DNA from: Candidatus Zixiibacteriota bacterium
Lineage (GTDB): Bacteria > Zixibacteria > MSB-5A5 > GN15 > FEB-12
Assembly (NCBI GenBank): GCA_040752815.1
Contig: JBFMGC010000008.1
Location: 1 to 64,000, forward strand
Reading direction: 5' to 3'
Length of the DNA: 64,000 nucleotides
Shown: piece after piece, positions 52,954 to 63,426 of the stretch
Layout: each line of letters starts with the position of its first letter
Numbering within the stretch: the first letter of the stretch is position 1
The notes under the pieces: generated by a model
Told to the model about the DNA's origin: nothing
Database searches by the model: none
Seen by the model: only the letters and a program-made list of their open reading frames with translations
Position numbers and translations under genes: made by a program

Positions 52954-55455
52954 CTACCCCTTGACTACAATATTGAGGAGTCTTCCTGGCACGAACACCT
53001 CTTTAATTATGGCTTTCCCGGCGGTGTGCGCCTGTACTCTGGCGTCGGCGAGTGCCGCCGCCTCGGCAGTCTCCTGGTCGCAGCCAACCGGAACGGCTAC
53101 CGATGCCCTGAGTTTGCCGTTGACCTGGACAGCGATTTCGATCGTATCGCCCACGACGGCAGACGGATCGAATTCAGGCCAATCGGATTTGAAAACTGAC
53201 TCCCGGAACCCGGCCAGTTGCCACATTTCCTCGGCGAGATGCGGGGCCATCGGGGCAACCAATTGGGTTGTTTTCAAAATGATTTGGTCGTTCAGTTGCT
53301 GGTTGGAAATCACATCCGGCCTGAAATCCCGCACCAGCTCCATGAGCGCGGCGATTGCGGTGTTGAACTGGAGCTTTTCGAAACTTTCGTCGACACGCTT
53401 TATGGTCTGGTTGAGCTTGATGTAGATTTCACGTTCGGGAGCGGTGAGCTCGCCCGGCTTAAAGTAACGCTTTAGGTCGGGACGGCTGTCGCGAAGGTGT
53501 TCGACCAGCGGATACAGTTTGGACGACACGAATTTCGCCGGACCGGTCAGGAACTCGGTCGTGCTCCAGGCCACCGGTTTTTCGGACGGCGCCACGAAAT
53601 ACATCGCCAGGCGAGAAACATCGACCCCGTAAGTGGCCATCAATTCGACCGGTGAGACCACGTTGCCGCGCGACTTGGACATCACCTGACCGGTCGCATC
53701 CGAGACCATCCCGTGATTGAACATGCGCGTGGCCGGTTCGCTGCACTTAAGCCAGCCGATGTCGTACAGGAACTTGGTGAAGAACCGAAAGTAGATCAGA
53801 TGTCCGGTGGCGTGCGTGATGCCGCCGACATATAGATCGATTGGCATCCAGGCGTCGGCTTTAGCCGGCTCGAAGGGTTTGCTTGCGTTTGCCGGGTCGA
53901 TATAGCGGAGGAAATACCACGACGAACAGACAAAAGTGTCCATCGTGTCGGGGTCACGTTGGGCCTCTCCCCCGCAGTTAGGACATTTGACGTTCATAAA
54001 CGACGGCACGTCGGCGAGCGGCGAGCGGCCTTTGGGCAGATAGTTTTCGACATTCGGCAGCATCACCGGCAGATCGGATTCCAGGACCGCCACCTGGCCG
54101 CACTTCCCGCAGTGGATGATCGGAATCGGGCAGCCCCAATACCTTTGGCGTGAGATCGACCAGTCCTTGAGCTTGTAGTTCACTCTACGGCGGCCGATAC
54201 CTCGCTGTTCGGCGTATTCACTGAGTGCGTCAACAGCCTCTTCCCCAGCTAGTCCGTCGAACTGCCCGGAATGGACCATCGGCCCGTATTCCACGAAGGC
54301 CTGCTCCATGCGATCAGCCGATAGAGTCGTGCTATCATCGGGGTGAATTACCACGCGAATCGGAATCCCGTACCTGCGGGCGAAGGCAAAGTCTCGTGTG
54401 TCGTGCGCCGGCACGGCCATCACCGCACCGGTACCATAGCCGGCAAGGACATAGTCTGCCACCCATAACTGCACCCGTTCGCCGTTAAAGGGGTTGATCG
54501 CGTACTTGCCGGTGAATACGCCGTCTTTGTCTTCGGTAATCGAGGCGCGCTCTATGTCGGTGCGCGCGGCAGACTTTTTCTGGTAGGCGGTGACCTGCGC
54601 GGAGAATTCAGGCGAGAGATCGAGCCGAGACAGTATTTCCGCCTCGGGCGAGATCGCCATGAACGTAACCCCGAAGATAGTATCCGGCCGAGTGGTGAAA
54701 ATGGGCAACTTTTCGCCGGTGTCTTCGATTGTGAAGTCCACTTCGAGTCCGTGCGATCGGCCGATCCACTCGCGTTGCATGGTCTTGACGTTGTCGGGCC
54801 ATCCTGGGAGCGTGTCCAGATCGTCAATCAGGCGATCGGCGTAGGCAGTGATTTTGAAGTACCACTGTATCTGCTCTTTCTTTTCGACCGGGGTGTCGCA
54901 TCGTTCGCAGCGGCCGTTGACTACCTGTTCATTGGCCAGAACCGTTTTGTCTTCGGGACACCAGTTGACAAACCCGCGGCTGCGGTACGCCAGTCCTTTC
55001 TTAAAGAGCTGGATGAACATCCATTGAGTAAACTTGTAGTAGTCGGGTTCGCACGACGAGACCTCGCGCGACCAGTCAAACGAGACGCCGACTTTCTGGA
55101 GCGTGGTGCGGCTGACCTTGATATTCTCGCGGGTCCACACCGAAGGATGGATGCCCCGCTTGATGGCTGCGCGCTCTGCCGGCAGACCAAAAGCGTCCCA
55201 ACCGAACGGATGCAGCACGCTCTTGCCCTTCATCATCTGCTGGCGGGCGACAGCATCCCCGATGATGTAGTTGCGGAAGTGGCCCATGTGGATGTCGCCC
55301 GACGGATAGGCGAACATTACCAGCATATAGAACTTGCCGGCGGGATCCGGCATATCGGGTGCGCGGAACAGCTGCTGTCCTTCCCAGAGTCGCTGCCACT
55401 TGTTCTCAATAGCTGCAAAGTCGTAAGCCGGTATGGTCTTAGTCTTGTGTGTCAT
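52954..55455 (-). CDS. leuS: Leucyl-tRNA synthetase
   Basis: The 833-residue class I enzyme charges tRNA-Leu. The HIGH-type motif is HMGH in FAYPSGDIHMGHFRNY. Zinc-knuckle-like cysteine pairs (NWCPEDKTVLANEQVVNGRC...C) precede the CP1 editing domain (about 225-420; TRPDTIFGVTFMAISPE, GTGAVMAVPAHDTRDF). A second cysteine set CGKC...CPNCGG marks the zinc-1 insert. The KMSKS-type motif is VMSKSRGN (about 575). The anticodon-binding helical domain and small C-terminal domain end AIIKEVFVPGRLLNIVVKG. Length is normal. Confidence 0.96.
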   Translation of the reverse strand: MTHKTKTIPAYDFAAIENKWQRLWEGQQLFRAPDMPDPAGKFYMLVMFAYPSGDIHMGHFRNYIIGDAVARQQMMKGKSVLHPFGWDAFGLPAERAAIKRGIHPSVWTRENIKVSRTTLQKVGVSFDWSREVSSCEPDYYKFTQWMFIQLFKKGLAYRSRGFVNWCPEDKTVLANEQVVNGRCERCDTPVEKKEQIQWYFKITAYADRLIDDLDTLPGWPDNVKTMQREWIGRSHGLEVDFTIEDTGEKLPIFTTRPDTIFGVTFMAISPEAEILSRLDLSPEFSAQVTAYQKKSAARTDIERASITEDKDGVFTGKYAINPFNGERVQLWVADYVLAGYGTGAVMAVPAHDTRDFAFARRYGIPIRVVIHPDDSTTLSADRMEQAFVEYGPMVHSGQFDGLAGEEAVDALSEYAEQRGIGRRRVNYKLKDWSISRQRYWGCPIPIIHCGKCGQVAVLESDLPVMLPNVENYLPKGRSPLADVPSFMNVKCPNCGGEAQRDPDTMDTFVCSSWYFLRYIDPANASKPFEPAKADAWMPIDLYVGGITHATGHLIYFRFFTKFLYDIGWLKCSEPATRMFNHGMVSDATGQVMSKSRGNVVSPVELMATYGVDVSRLAMYFVAPSEKPVAWSTTEFLTGPAKFVSSKLYPLVEHLRDSRPDLKRYFKPGELTAPEREIYIKLNQTIKRVDESFEKLQFNTAIAALMELVRDFRPDVISNQQLNDQIILKTTQLVAPMAPHLAEEMWQLAGFRESVFKSDWPEFDPSAVVGDTIEIAVQVNGKLRASVAVPVGCDQETAEAAALADARVQAHTAGKAIIKEVFVPGRLLNIVVKG

Positions 55456-55549
55456 CGCGATGCATCCAATGCCGCAGATAATTGGCGGATGTTATAATCT
55501 TATCGGCTCTTTGGCAACAGTTTTACAGGGTGCGGATTGAGGACAGGGC

Positions 55550-56329
55550 TCAGCGGCGAAAGCGGTTGAGCCAGATCGTCCCGCTGGAAAGCGTATTGAC
55601 CACTTGCGATTTAATGCGCTCGACATCGTGAAAGAAGCCGGGGGCAAGTTTCCAGCGAACGGTTACAGGCGTGTCAAAGCCCCAGACCGGCACCCTGCCG
55701 ACCGCAAGAGGATTGTCCGAACTCTCCGGCAGGCGCATCGTGAAGCCGCGCACGTAACCGACCTGTGCGGCGGTATCTAGCACGCGACGGTCGTATCGAC
55801 CGAAGGGGTAACTTATTTTATCGACGCTCTGGCCGCTAAGATCCTGAAGACGCTTGCGGGAGTCGCCCAGCTCGCGCTCCAGTTCGGCGCGGCTGCACGA
55901 CATGAGGTCACGGTGCGATGCGCCGTGTGAGCCGAACTCTACTCCAAGCCCGGCCAGGCGAGTAATAGACTCTTGGCATAAGTGTGGGCAGGCCCTTATG
56001 CGATGACTGTAATCCCAACTATTTGATTTGCCGATCCAATCGCTGGGCACGAATACCACAGGTTCGAACCTGAAACGCTCCATTATGGCCGGAAGCACTA
56101 TGGTCAGATGTTCGTATCCGTCGTCGAAACTCAGCGTCAGTTTGCCTCTCCCCTGCCCTACTGGCGTGTCCCCGATGCCTGCCTCGCCGAGGTTCCAACC
56201 GTCGCCTCGCAGGCTGTCCAGTAGCCGGACCAGCCGTTTCGGTGGGTAGTTCGAAACGCCAAAGGTACATTTGTTGGATAGCTTGTGAAATACGAGAATA
56301 ACAAGCCGTGATTCGGGCGAGCCGGACAT
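55550..56329 (-). CDS. Polysaccharide deacetylase-family protein
   Basis: A 259-residue NodB/CE4-type protein. The metal and catalytic motifs are LTLSFDDGYEH (first Asp catalytic, second metal ligand), FGSHGASHRDL (two His ligands) and SYPFGRYDRRVL. VFHKLSN near the start is the usual early motif of this group. No signal peptide is seen, so a cytoplasmic or membrane-face substrate such as a lipid-linked sugar is possible. It follows the M16 peptidase gene by 14 bases and ends the infB-led operon. Confidence 0.87.
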   Translation of the reverse strand: MSGSPESRLVILVFHKLSNKCTFGVSNYPPKRLVRLLDSLRGDGWNLGEAGIGDTPVGQGRGKLTLSFDDGYEHLTIVLPAIMERFRFEPVVFVPSDWIGKSNSWDYSHRIRACPHLCQESITRLAGLGVEFGSHGASHRDLMSCSRAELERELGDSRKRLQDLSGQSVDKISYPFGRYDRRVLDTAAQVGYVRGFTMRLPESSDNPLAVGRVPVWGFDTPVTVRWKLAPGFFHDVERIKSQVVNTLSSGTIWLNRFRR

Positions 56330-56343
56330 GGCGTCAGGACGAG

Positions 56344-57627
56344 CTATCCGAGACCGGCGAACTGTTTGGGGTCCGAGGGACCGAGAGCCGCGACTGTCAT
56401 TTGGCTTTCGTCGAAGATCGTCTCGGCTACCCGCTGGATGTCGGCGCTCGTGATTTTGTCAATCTCTCGAATAGTACCGCTGAGCGGCTGGTACCTCTCG
56501 AGGAGTAGCTCCTGGCGGCCGATCCGATTCATCCGCGTAGATGTCGATTCCATCGCCAGCATGAGATGGCCCTTCATCTGCGCCTTAACAGAGGCGAGAA
56601 CCGCACTGTTGAGCCGCCGCGAAACGGTTTTTCGGCACTCCGCGAGAATCAGATCAAAGGCCTGCTTGAGGTGTTTCTGGGCGGTGCCAAGGTAAACCGA
56701 GAACACTCCGGTATCCACAAATGAGTCATGGTACGAGTGCACAACATAGACCAGGCCACGTTCCTCACGGATTTTCTGGAAGAGCACTGACGACATGCCC
56801 CCGCCCAGGTAGGTTGAAAGCAGCACTACCGCCATTCGGTCTCTGTGGCCATAGGGCAGGCCGGGGAAACCAATACAGAAGTGGGTTTGGGCGCTGTCAT
56901 CGGATTCAAATCGAAGGTGGACTCCCGACTTTCGCCCCGCTGGATCAGGCCGTTTCGAGCCGCCCTCCTCAAGATGGAACTTCGCGCGCACGAGCTTAAC
57001 CAGTCGGTCGTGTGAGATCGCTCCCGATGCCGCCACTACAACCGATCCGGAGCGGTAGTTATTTGCATGAAACCGCGTCAGATGAGCGCGCGGGACCGAG
57101 CGGATTATCTTCATGCTGCCGAGAACCGGTCTGCCCAGAGGATGCCCCGACCAGTGGGTTTCAGCGAACAGATCGTGGATGTGATCCGAAGGATCGTCGA
57201 GCGACTCCTTGATCTCCTCGCAAATCACCTGACGTTCCCGATCCATGTTGGTTCGGGTGAGTGTGGGATTGCAGGTCAGGTCGGCCAGGATCTCGACCGC
57301 CTGTGGCAAATACTCGTCGAGAATGCGCGCCGTGTAGCAAGTGTGTTCACGCGTGGTGAACGCATTAAGCGACCCGCCGAGCGATTCGAGTGACTCGGCA
57401 ATCTGGCGCGCGTTGCGCTGTCGTGTGCCCTTGAACACGAGGTGCTCGAGGAAGTGGCAGAGGCCATGTTCGTCCTGCTGCTCGCAGCGGGAGCCGACAT
57501 CGACCCACGCGCCCAGAGAAACAGAGCGGACCCCGGGCAGTTGCTCGGTGAGCACCCGGAGTCCGTCTTTCAGCGTGGTCTTGCGAAAGACACTCTGGTC
57601 GCGTCGCGCCTTCTTCTTTCTAACCAC
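56344..57627 (-). CDS. M16-family zinc protease
   Basis: A 427-residue processing-peptidase-like enzyme. The inverted zinc site is HFLEH in GLCHFLEHLVFKGT (about residues 60-64) with a downstream Glu in the EEIKESLDDP region. The second half holds the R/Y pair region (YLGGGMSSVLFQKIREERGLVYVVHSYHDSFVDTG). Bacterial M16 genes directly after pnp are common, as here (20 bases). It cleaves peptides or misfolded polypeptides; the natural substrate is unknown. The start is GTG. Confidence 0.93.
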   Translation of the reverse strand: MVRKKKARRDQSVFRKTTLKDGLRVLTEQLPGVRSVSLGAWVDVGSRCEQQDEHGLCHFLEHLVFKGTRQRNARQIAESLESLGGSLNAFTTREHTCYTARILDEYLPQAVEILADLTCNPTLTRTNMDRERQVICEEIKESLDDPSDHIHDLFAETHWSGHPLGRPVLGSMKIIRSVPRAHLTRFHANNYRSGSVVVAASGAISHDRLVKLVRAKFHLEEGGSKRPDPAGRKSGVHLRFESDDSAQTHFCIGFPGLPYGHRDRMAVVLLSTYLGGGMSSVLFQKIREERGLVYVVHSYHDSFVDTGVFSVYLGTAQKHLKQAFDLILAECRKTVSRRLNSAVLASVKAQMKGHLMLAMESTSTRMNRIGRQELLLERYQPLSGTIREIDKITSADIQRVAETIFDESQMTVAALGPSDPKQFAGLG

Positions 57628-57647
57628 TATGTACCTCTGCGACTAAA

Positions 57648-59807
57648 TCACCGGCGCGCCTTCTGACGCGGGCGGCCGCCGCCCGATCCACCGCGGCGCG
57701 GCGGCGGAGGCATTGGCGGCCTGTCCTGCCCGCCTTCGAGCAGAACCCGGCGAGACAGCCGCACCCGGCCGTCGGGCTCAATGTTGATGACCTTGACTTC
57801 CATACGGTCCCCCACTTTGCAAATGTCCTCAACCCGGCGTACGTGGTCAACGTCCAGCTCAGATATATGCACGAGCCCGTCGGTGCCGGGGATGATTTCG
57901 ACAAAAGCACCAAAATCAGTCACACGGCGGACTATGCCGTTGTAGACCTTGTCCATCTCCGGCTCTTCCACCAAAGCCTCAATCCGGGCTAGTGCGGCGC
58001 GCCCAGCCTCACCGTCAACCGACGAGATCAGCACAGTGCCATCATCCTCGATATCGATCTTCGCGCCAGTCTCCTCGACGATCGCGCGAATGGTCTTGCC
58101 GCCGGGGCCGATCACGTCGCCGATCTTTGACGGGTTAATCTGGAGCGTGATGATCCGAGGCGCAAACTCGGAGAGCGTTTCGCGATGTTTCGGCAGGGTG
58201 GCGTTCATGATCTCAAGAATGCGCAGGCGGGCGTCACGGGCGTGCGAAAGAGCCTGACGCATCGTGTCGATATCGAGACCGTCAATCTTGATATCCATCT
58301 GAATCGCGGTGATGCCCTCGTTGGTTCCGGCCACTTTGAAGTCCATATCGCCGAAATGATCCTCGTCGCCGATGATGTCGGTCAGGATAATGACTTGACT
58401 GTCTTCCTTGATGAGGCCCATGGCGATACCGGCAACGGCTGTCTTGGTGGGCACGCCGGCATCCATCAGTGCCAGCGAGCCGCCGCAGACTGATGCCATC
58501 GACGATGACCCGTTGGATTCCATGATGTCCGAGACCACACGAATGGTGTACGGAAAACTCGTCTCCTGCGGGATTACCGGCTGGAGAGCGCGCTCAGAAA
58601 GGGCGCCGTGGCCGACTTCGCGCCGGCTGGTTCCCCTGATCGCCTTGGTTTCACCCGTGCAGAACGGCGGGAAGTTGTAATGTAGCATGTAGCTCTTTGT
58701 GGACTCGCCCTCGAGCTCATCGAGCCGCTGCTCATCTATCTTGGTGCCCAGGGTTACTGTCGCCAGAGCCTGCGTCTGGCCGCGTGTAAACAGCGCGGAG
58801 CCATGCGCCCGCGGCAGCACGCCGGTTTCACACGTGACCTGGCGGATTTCATCCATACCCCGGCTGTCGATCCGCCTGCCCTCTTTGAGAATCATATCCC
58901 GCATGGTTCGTGCATCGATATCCTGAAAAATGGTGTCGATGGTCGCTTCGCTCTCGGGAAACTCCTCGGCGAGGGCTTCCATGATGCTCTTCTTCAGTTC
59001 GCGCTTGCTCTGATTGCGGGTTTCTTTATCACCTTCATGATTAAATGCGACCAGCTTCTCCTCCGCCAGAGACTTAACCCGAGCAACCAGATCTTCGGGA
59101 GTCACTACCGGCGTATAGGTAAACGGCGGTTTGCCGCACGCTGCCTTCAGTTCGTCGATTTTGGCGACGATCTGCTTGATGTGCTCGTGGCCGAATTGCA
59201 GGGCGCCAATAACGTCGTCTTCGCTCGCTTCCGATGCCCCACCCTCGACCATGGCGATGCTATCTGCCGATCCGGCCATTGTAATCAGCAAGTCACTCTG
59301 CTCATACTGGTCGATAGTCGGGTTGATGGCGTATTGACCGTCGATGCGGCCTACCCGCACGCCAGCGATGGTCTTCTTGATCGGGATGTCGGATACGGCC
59401 ATCGCAGCCGACGTGCCGGTGATCGAGAGGACATCCGTATCGTTTTTCTGATCGTGTGAAATCACAAATGTAATGCACTGCGTCTCGCCGCGGAAGTCGT
59501 CCGGGAAGAGCGGGCGGATGGGGCGATCGATCATGCGCGCCGAGAGGGTTTCTTTTTCCGAGGGGCGCGCCTCGCGCTTGAAAAAGCCCCCGGGAATTTT
59601 GCCCGCCGCGTAAGTTTTCTCGCGGTATTCAACCGTCAAGGGGAAGAAGTCCTGTCCGAGTTTCGGCTCGGTCTGGGCGCAGACGGTGGACAGCACCATC
59701 GAGTCGCCGTAGCGGACGGTGACCGCACCGTTCGCCTGACAGGCCATTTTGCCGCACTCGATTGTAAGCGTGCGGCCGCCAATTTCCAATTCTACTTTGT
59801 GTACCAT
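57648..59807 (-). CDS. pnp: Polyribonucleotide nucleotidyltransferase (PNPase)
   Basis: The 719-residue phosphorolytic 3'-5' exoribonuclease degrades mRNA. It has two RNase PH domains (about 5-220 and 315-545, with [20 protein letters not shown] and the active-site region [19 protein letters not shown]). A KH domain follows (about 550-615, [17 protein letters not shown]), then an S1 domain (620-690, [11 protein letters not shown]) and a Pro/Gly/Arg-rich tail. ATG 59807 is preferred because ACAGGA lies just upstream; an in-frame ATG at 59822 would add five residues. It follows rpsO as in most bacteria. Confidence 0.96.
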   Translation of the reverse strand: MVHKVELEIGGRTLTIECGKMACQANGAVTVRYGDSMVLSTVCAQTEPKLGQDFFPLTVEYREKTYAAGKIPGGFFKREARPSEKETLSARMIDRPIRPLFPDDFRGETQCITFVISHDQKNDTDVLSITGTSAAMAVSDIPIKKTIAGVRVGRIDGQYAINPTIDQYEQSDLLITMAGSADSIAMVEGGASEASEDDVIGALQFGHEHIKQIVAKIDELKAACGKPPFTYTPVVTPEDLVARVKSLAEEKLVAFNHEGDKETRNQSKRELKKSIMEALAEEFPESEATIDTIFQDIDARTMRDMILKEGRRIDSRGMDEIRQVTCETGVLPRAHGSALFTRGQTQALATVTLGTKIDEQRLDELEGESTKSYMLHYNFPPFCTGETKAIRGTSRREVGHGALSERALQPVIPQETSFPYTIRVVSDIMESNGSSSMASVCGGSLALMDAGVPTKTAVAGIAMGLIKEDSQVIILTDIIGDEDHFGDMDFKVAGTNEGITAIQMDIKIDGLDIDTMRQALSHARDARLRILEIMNATLPKHRETLSEFAPRIITLQINPSKIGDVIGPGGKTIRAIVEETGAKIDIEDDGTVLISSVDGEAGRAALARIEALVEEPEMDKVYNGIVRRVTDFGAFVEIIPGTDGLVHISELDVDHVRRVEDICKVGDRMEVKVINIEPDGRVRLSRRVLLEGGQDRPPMPPPPRRGGSGGGRPRQKARR

Positions 59808-59825
59808 TAATCCTGTTTCCATGTC

Positions 59826-60101
59826 TTATCGTCTGAGACCAAGCCGCTCGATGACCTCGCGGTAACTGGCAATGTCCCTGTCCTTGAGGTAATCGAGCAT
59901 GCGACGCCGCTTACCCACCAGCTTCAGCAGACCGTGGCGGGTGTGAAAATCCTTGGGGTGGTTCTTCATGTGTTCGGTAAGGTGATCAATGCGCTCACTG
60001 AACAGCGCGATCTGGACTTCCGGCGACCCGGTGTCACCCTCGTGCAGTTGATGCTGTGCGACTATCTGGGCGGCTTTGTCTTTGGCGATGCCTATTGACA
60101 T
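59826..60101 (-). CDS. rpsO: 30S ribosomal protein S15
   Basis: This 91-residue protein binds 16S rRNA early in small-subunit assembly. The conserved stretch [20 protein letters not shown] and HKD-type core ([26 protein letters not shown]) are intact. Length is close to the usual 89. It overlaps the end of ribF by 10 bases and precedes pnp, the standard order. Confidence 0.97.
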   Translation of the reverse strand: MSIGIAKDKAAQIVAQHQLHEGDTGSPEVQIALFSERIDHLTEHMKNHPKDFHTRHGLLKLVGKRRRMLDYLKDRDIASYREVIERLGLRR

Positions 60102-61048
60102 GTCCTTTCTCCTTGTTTCTCCAATATCTCTAAAACTTGCTTCTTGTCTTGTTCAATTTGCTCTACCAGACGCTCCGGCGAGGCAAAACGCCGGTTTGGT
60201 CTGATATAGCGCGTGGGATATACGACTATTTCATCTCCATAGATGTCACGATCAAAATCGAACAGATTCACCTCGACCGTCTGCCGTGCGACCGGGTTGA
60301 AGTGGTTCTGACCGACAAACATCATTCCTTCTTTCGATTCTTTGCCTACATGCGCCCAACAAGCATAGACGCCTTCCGGAGGGAGGAGTTTCTGCGCGCT
60401 AAAGCGCACGTTCGCGGTGGGATAGCCGATTTTCTTGCCGAGTCCGATACCGCGTTCGACCACGCCGTATATTGCGTAGTCATGCCCCAGGAGATCGACC
60501 GCGAAATCGTACTTGCCGAACTGCAGCGCCTGGCGAATACGTGTGGAAGAAATCGGCGCGTCGTTCCAGATCACCGGCTTGACCACTTCGAGGGCAAAGC
60601 CCATCTCGCGACCCATGCGTTCGAGTGTTTCGGTGTTGCCGCCGCGGTCTTTGCCGAGGCCATGATCGTACCCCACGATCAGCCGCTTCACGCCGACCGC
60701 ATCCACGAGCACCTGTCGGACGAATTGCTCGGCGCTCATGTTGCGGACCAATTGGTCGAACTTGATAATCAGCACGGTGCCCTCAAAGAAACACGGCACG
60801 AATCTTTGCTTCTCCTCGATCGTGGTCAGGAGCATTGGAACGTTGTCAGGTGTGACCACCGTACGGGGATGCGGATCAAACGTGACTAGGACCGGCTGTA
60901 GTTTCTCCGACGCGGCCACCTCGCGCACACGGGAGAAGATGACCTGATGGCCGCGATGAATGCCATCGAAGGTCCCGACAGTCACAACAGCCGAGCCGGC
61001 AGGGAGCTTCGCGAAGTCTTCGATCCCGCGTACGAACGTAGTCGTCAT
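60092..61048 (-). CDS. ribF: Bifunctional riboflavin kinase/FAD synthetase
   Basis: A 318-residue enzyme converting riboflavin to FMN and FAD. The N-terminal FAD-synthetase part has the nucleotidyltransferase signature [12 protein letters not shown] (about 24-35) and the later [10 protein letters not shown]. The C-terminal riboflavin kinase part has [15 protein letters not shown] and ends before a basic tail. The ATG overlaps the truB stop (ATGA). Flavin made here would also serve the flavin reductase-like protein at 12 kb. Confidence 0.95.
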   Translation of the reverse strand: MTTTFVRGIEDFAKLPAGSAVVTVGTFDGIHRGHQVIFSRVREVAASEKLQPVLVTFDPHPRTVVTPDNVPMLLTTIEEKQRFVPCFFEGTVLIIKFDQLVRNMSAEQFVRQVLVDAVGVKRLIVGYDHGLGKDRGGNTETLERMGREMGFALEVVKPVIWNDAPISSTRIRQALQFGKYDFAVDLLGHDYAIYGVVERGIGLGKKIGYPTANVRFSAQKLLPPEGVYACWAHVGKESKEGMMFVGQNHFNPVARQTVEVNLFDFDRDIYGDEIVVYPTRYIRPNRRFASPERLVEQIEQDKKQVLEILEKQGERTCQ

Positions 61049-61995
61049 GCCAGCACCCGATCGTACTTGAGGATTTCGCGGCCGGGGTGGGCTTGCAGTG
61101 AGCCCGATGGCACCACCGCCGTCGCTATGGCCAGAAGCGAGCCGTCTTTGTCTTTGAGCAGTAGATGATCTCCGGACTGGAATTCGCCCTGAACCCCTGC
61201 GATATCGCGTCCGGTAGGCCGACGTCCGAATGACACCTTGGCGCGGAACTCTGGGTCTACCGTGACCGTGCTAAAGCCAAGTGCGGCGTCCACAGGGATG
61301 ATCAGTCGATTCAACTCGCCGCGCTCACGGGCATTCGATAACGCCTCCAGAGTATGCGCGTCCTCAAGACGGAACCGGCCGCTTCGCGTCCTCACGAGTG
61401 AATACAGGTAGCCGCCGCAGCCAAGTTTGCGACCAACGTCGTGAGCGAGACTTCGGACATATGTACCTTTTCCGCACACCACGCGAACACGAAGCCGGCC
61501 CCGGCTGTACTCCAGCAGCACAAGGGAGTGAATAGTAACCGTGCGCTGAGGTGGGGTCGTCTCCTCACCCTTCCGGGACAGTTTGTAAAGGCGCTCGCCA
61601 TCGACGTGCACTGCAGAATACGGCGGAACTGCCTGGGTAATCTCGCCTCTGAATGCGCCCAGCGATTCCTCAACCTGGGATTGTCCGGGAAAGCTATCCA
61701 AAGCGGTAGTACTGCCTTCCGGAACGCCCTCGCGGTCGTAGGTCGGTGACTCCAGGCCAAGCTGAATCTCGGCCAGATATTCTTTGTCGGCGTCGGTTAG
61801 GAACCGAGCCGCTTTTGTCCCCTGCCCCACTAAGAGTACCAGGAGGCCGGTCGCTTCCGGATCGAGCGTGCCGGCATGTCCAACTGCGCGCTGCCCCAAA
61901 ATCCGACGCACCTGATCAACCGCATCGTGGCTTGTCAAACCCGACGGTTTGTTCAGGGGCAAGACCCCGTGGTATGTCGCCGGTCTACGCGTCAT
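61045..61995 (-). CDS. truB: tRNA pseudouridine-55 synthase
   Basis: This 316-residue enzyme makes pseudouridine 55 in the tRNA T loop. The catalytic Asp is in GHAGTLDPEATGLL (residue about 43). The N-terminal GVLPLNKPSGLTSHD, the AVPPYSAVHVDGERLY segment and the CGKGTYVRSLAHDVG segment are typical. A C-terminal PUA-like part follows. The ATG lies inside the end of nrnA (11-base overlap), and its stop overlaps ribF. Confidence 0.96.
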   Translation of the reverse strand: MTRRPATYHGVLPLNKPSGLTSHDAVDQVRRILGQRAVGHAGTLDPEATGLLVLLVGQGTKAARFLTDADKEYLAEIQLGLESPTYDREGVPEGSTTALDSFPGQSQVEESLGAFRGEITQAVPPYSAVHVDGERLYKLSRKGEETTPPQRTVTIHSLVLLEYSRGRLRVRVVCGKGTYVRSLAHDVGRKLGCGGYLYSLVRTRSGRFRLEDAHTLEALSNARERGELNRLIIPVDAALGFSTVTVDPEFRAKVSFGRRPTGRDIAGVQGEFQSGDHLLLKDKDGSLLAIATAVVPSGSLQAHPGREILKYDRVLA

Positions 61996-62986
61996 GGGCC
62001 TCCAGCAAAAGCCTTACGATTTCTCTCTTGGCCAGCTCCAGGGGCAGCTTGACCGTGCACCCGGCCGCGTTGGGATGTCCCCCGCCTCCAAACAGCCCGG
62101 CAATCGCGGCGATGTCAAAGCTGTTGCGCGAACGCAGCGATACCTTCGTATGACCATTCTCAAGTTCGCGCAGTAGGGCTCCGGCCTGCACGCCGCGAGT
62201 GTACATCGCGTAGTCAACAAGGCCCTCAGTGTTGGCGATGGATGCGCCCGTTTCCACGAGCATCTGCCGGGTCAGCGGCATGATACAGATACGCCCGTCA
62301 CCGTAGTACTCCAACGCACTCAGCAGGCGGCCGGTTAGTTTCATCACCGCCGGGTCAACATCATAATACACCCGATCGCAAATCATTCGCGGATCGGCGC
62401 CGGCCCGCACCAGATCACCGGCAACCGCCAGAGTGTGCGGTGTGGTCGACTCGAAGCGAAAACGCCCAGTGTCGGTTAATATCGCTGCGTACAAGTTAGT
62501 AGCCATGTCCGCCTCGATCTCGAATCCCACCTGGCGAAAATAGTCGTAAGCCATTTCTCCAACCGACGATGCCTTAACATCCACCCAGGAAACATCGGCT
62601 TGCAGTTCGTTCTCGGGGTGATGATCGATATTGATGACCTTGGTAGCTTCTCCAATGAAGCGGGCCACCGTTCCCAGACGGTTGAGGCTGGGGCACTCGA
62701 GAACAACCGCCACATCATATGACACGGTCTGGTCAATGCCCCCCGCCACAGCGATCTGCTCAACTCCGGGCAAGAACAGATACTTTGCCGGAACGTCCGA
62801 CTCCCTGAGCATGTTCACGGACTTCCCGATCGCCTGGAGATACGAACCGAAAGCCAGTTGTGTGCCGATAGCGTCGCCATCCGGGTCGATATGCGATACC
62901 ACCAGCGGTCGGCGGCATTGCTCCAGTATTTGTTGAATGCGGGTGATCCGCGATATGGCCAGGTTGTCAGTCATTGGTGTGGTCAC
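61985..62986 (-). CDS. nrnA: DHH-family oligoribonuclease/pAp phosphatase
   Basis: A 333-residue NrnA-type phosphoesterase degrading short RNA oligomers and 3'-phosphoadenosine phosphate. Metal-binding motifs run in order: SHIDPDGDAIGTQLAF, VVLECPSLNRLG, INIDHHPEN (the DHH motif) and AAILTDTGRF. The DHHA1 domain closes with GGGGHPNAAGCT. The place between rbfA and truB is typical. The start is GTG 62986, overlapping rbfA; ATG 62974 is an alternative four codons later. Confidence 0.93.
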   Translation of the reverse strand: MTTPMTDNLAISRITRIQQILEQCRRPLVVSHIDPDGDAIGTQLAFGSYLQAIGKSVNMLRESDVPAKYLFLPGVEQIAVAGGIDQTVSYDVAVVLECPSLNRLGTVARFIGEATKVINIDHHPENELQADVSWVDVKASSVGEMAYDYFRQVGFEIEADMATNLYAAILTDTGRFRFESTTPHTLAVAGDLVRAGADPRMICDRVYYDVDPAVMKLTGRLLSALEYYGDGRICIMPLTRQMLVETGASIANTEGLVDYAMYTRGVQAGALLRELENGHTKVSLRSRNSFDIAAIAGLFGGGGHPNAAGCTVKLPLELAKREIVRLLLEAHDA

Positions 62987-63335
62987 TATGGTCTCTCTTG
63001 ATCTCTTCCAGCAGTTGTTCGATCCTCACCCCTGTCTCGACCGACGGGTCGAACTTGAAATCCAGCTCGGGGATATGCCTGATCCGAAGGCTCCGCCCGA
63101 CCAGCGAGCGCAAGCGCCCCCTTTCGCGCATCAGATACTCTTCAATCATGGCACGATCAGAGGCTTGACCCAGATAGGAGTAGTACACGCGAGCGTGGCG
63201 CAGATCGTCCGACAACCGGACATGGGTAAATGTCACCATGCCGGGCACACGGTCGGCCAGTTCCGACTCCAGGAGCCGGGCAATATCGCGCTGCATCTGC
63301 ACGCTGAGTCTCTCGGATCGCTTGAACTGTCTCAT
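62967..63335 (-). CDS. rbfA: Ribosome-binding factor A
   Basis: A 122-residue KH-like factor for 30S maturation. It starts RQFKRSERLSVQMQRDIARLLESE, followed by MVTFTHVRLSDDLRHARVYYS and the IRHIPELDFKFDPSVETGVRIEQLL segment, the family signature region. ATG 63335 is chosen over a GTG four codons upstream because the protein then begins as its family does; neither start has a strong ribosome site. Confidence 0.94.
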   Translation of the reverse strand: MRQFKRSERLSVQMQRDIARLLESELADRVPGMVTFTHVRLSDDLRHARVYYSYLGQASDRAMIEEYLMRERGRLRSLVGRSLRIRHIPELDFKFDPSVETGVRIEQLLEEIKRDHSDHTND

Positions 63336-63426
63336 CCCGAATCTCACAATGGTGGCATCGGCACGATGGATTGGTGCGGATGTCCAACAGGCTGCACCGG
63401 CCGCGGGGCCGGCGTCAGGGCCGACA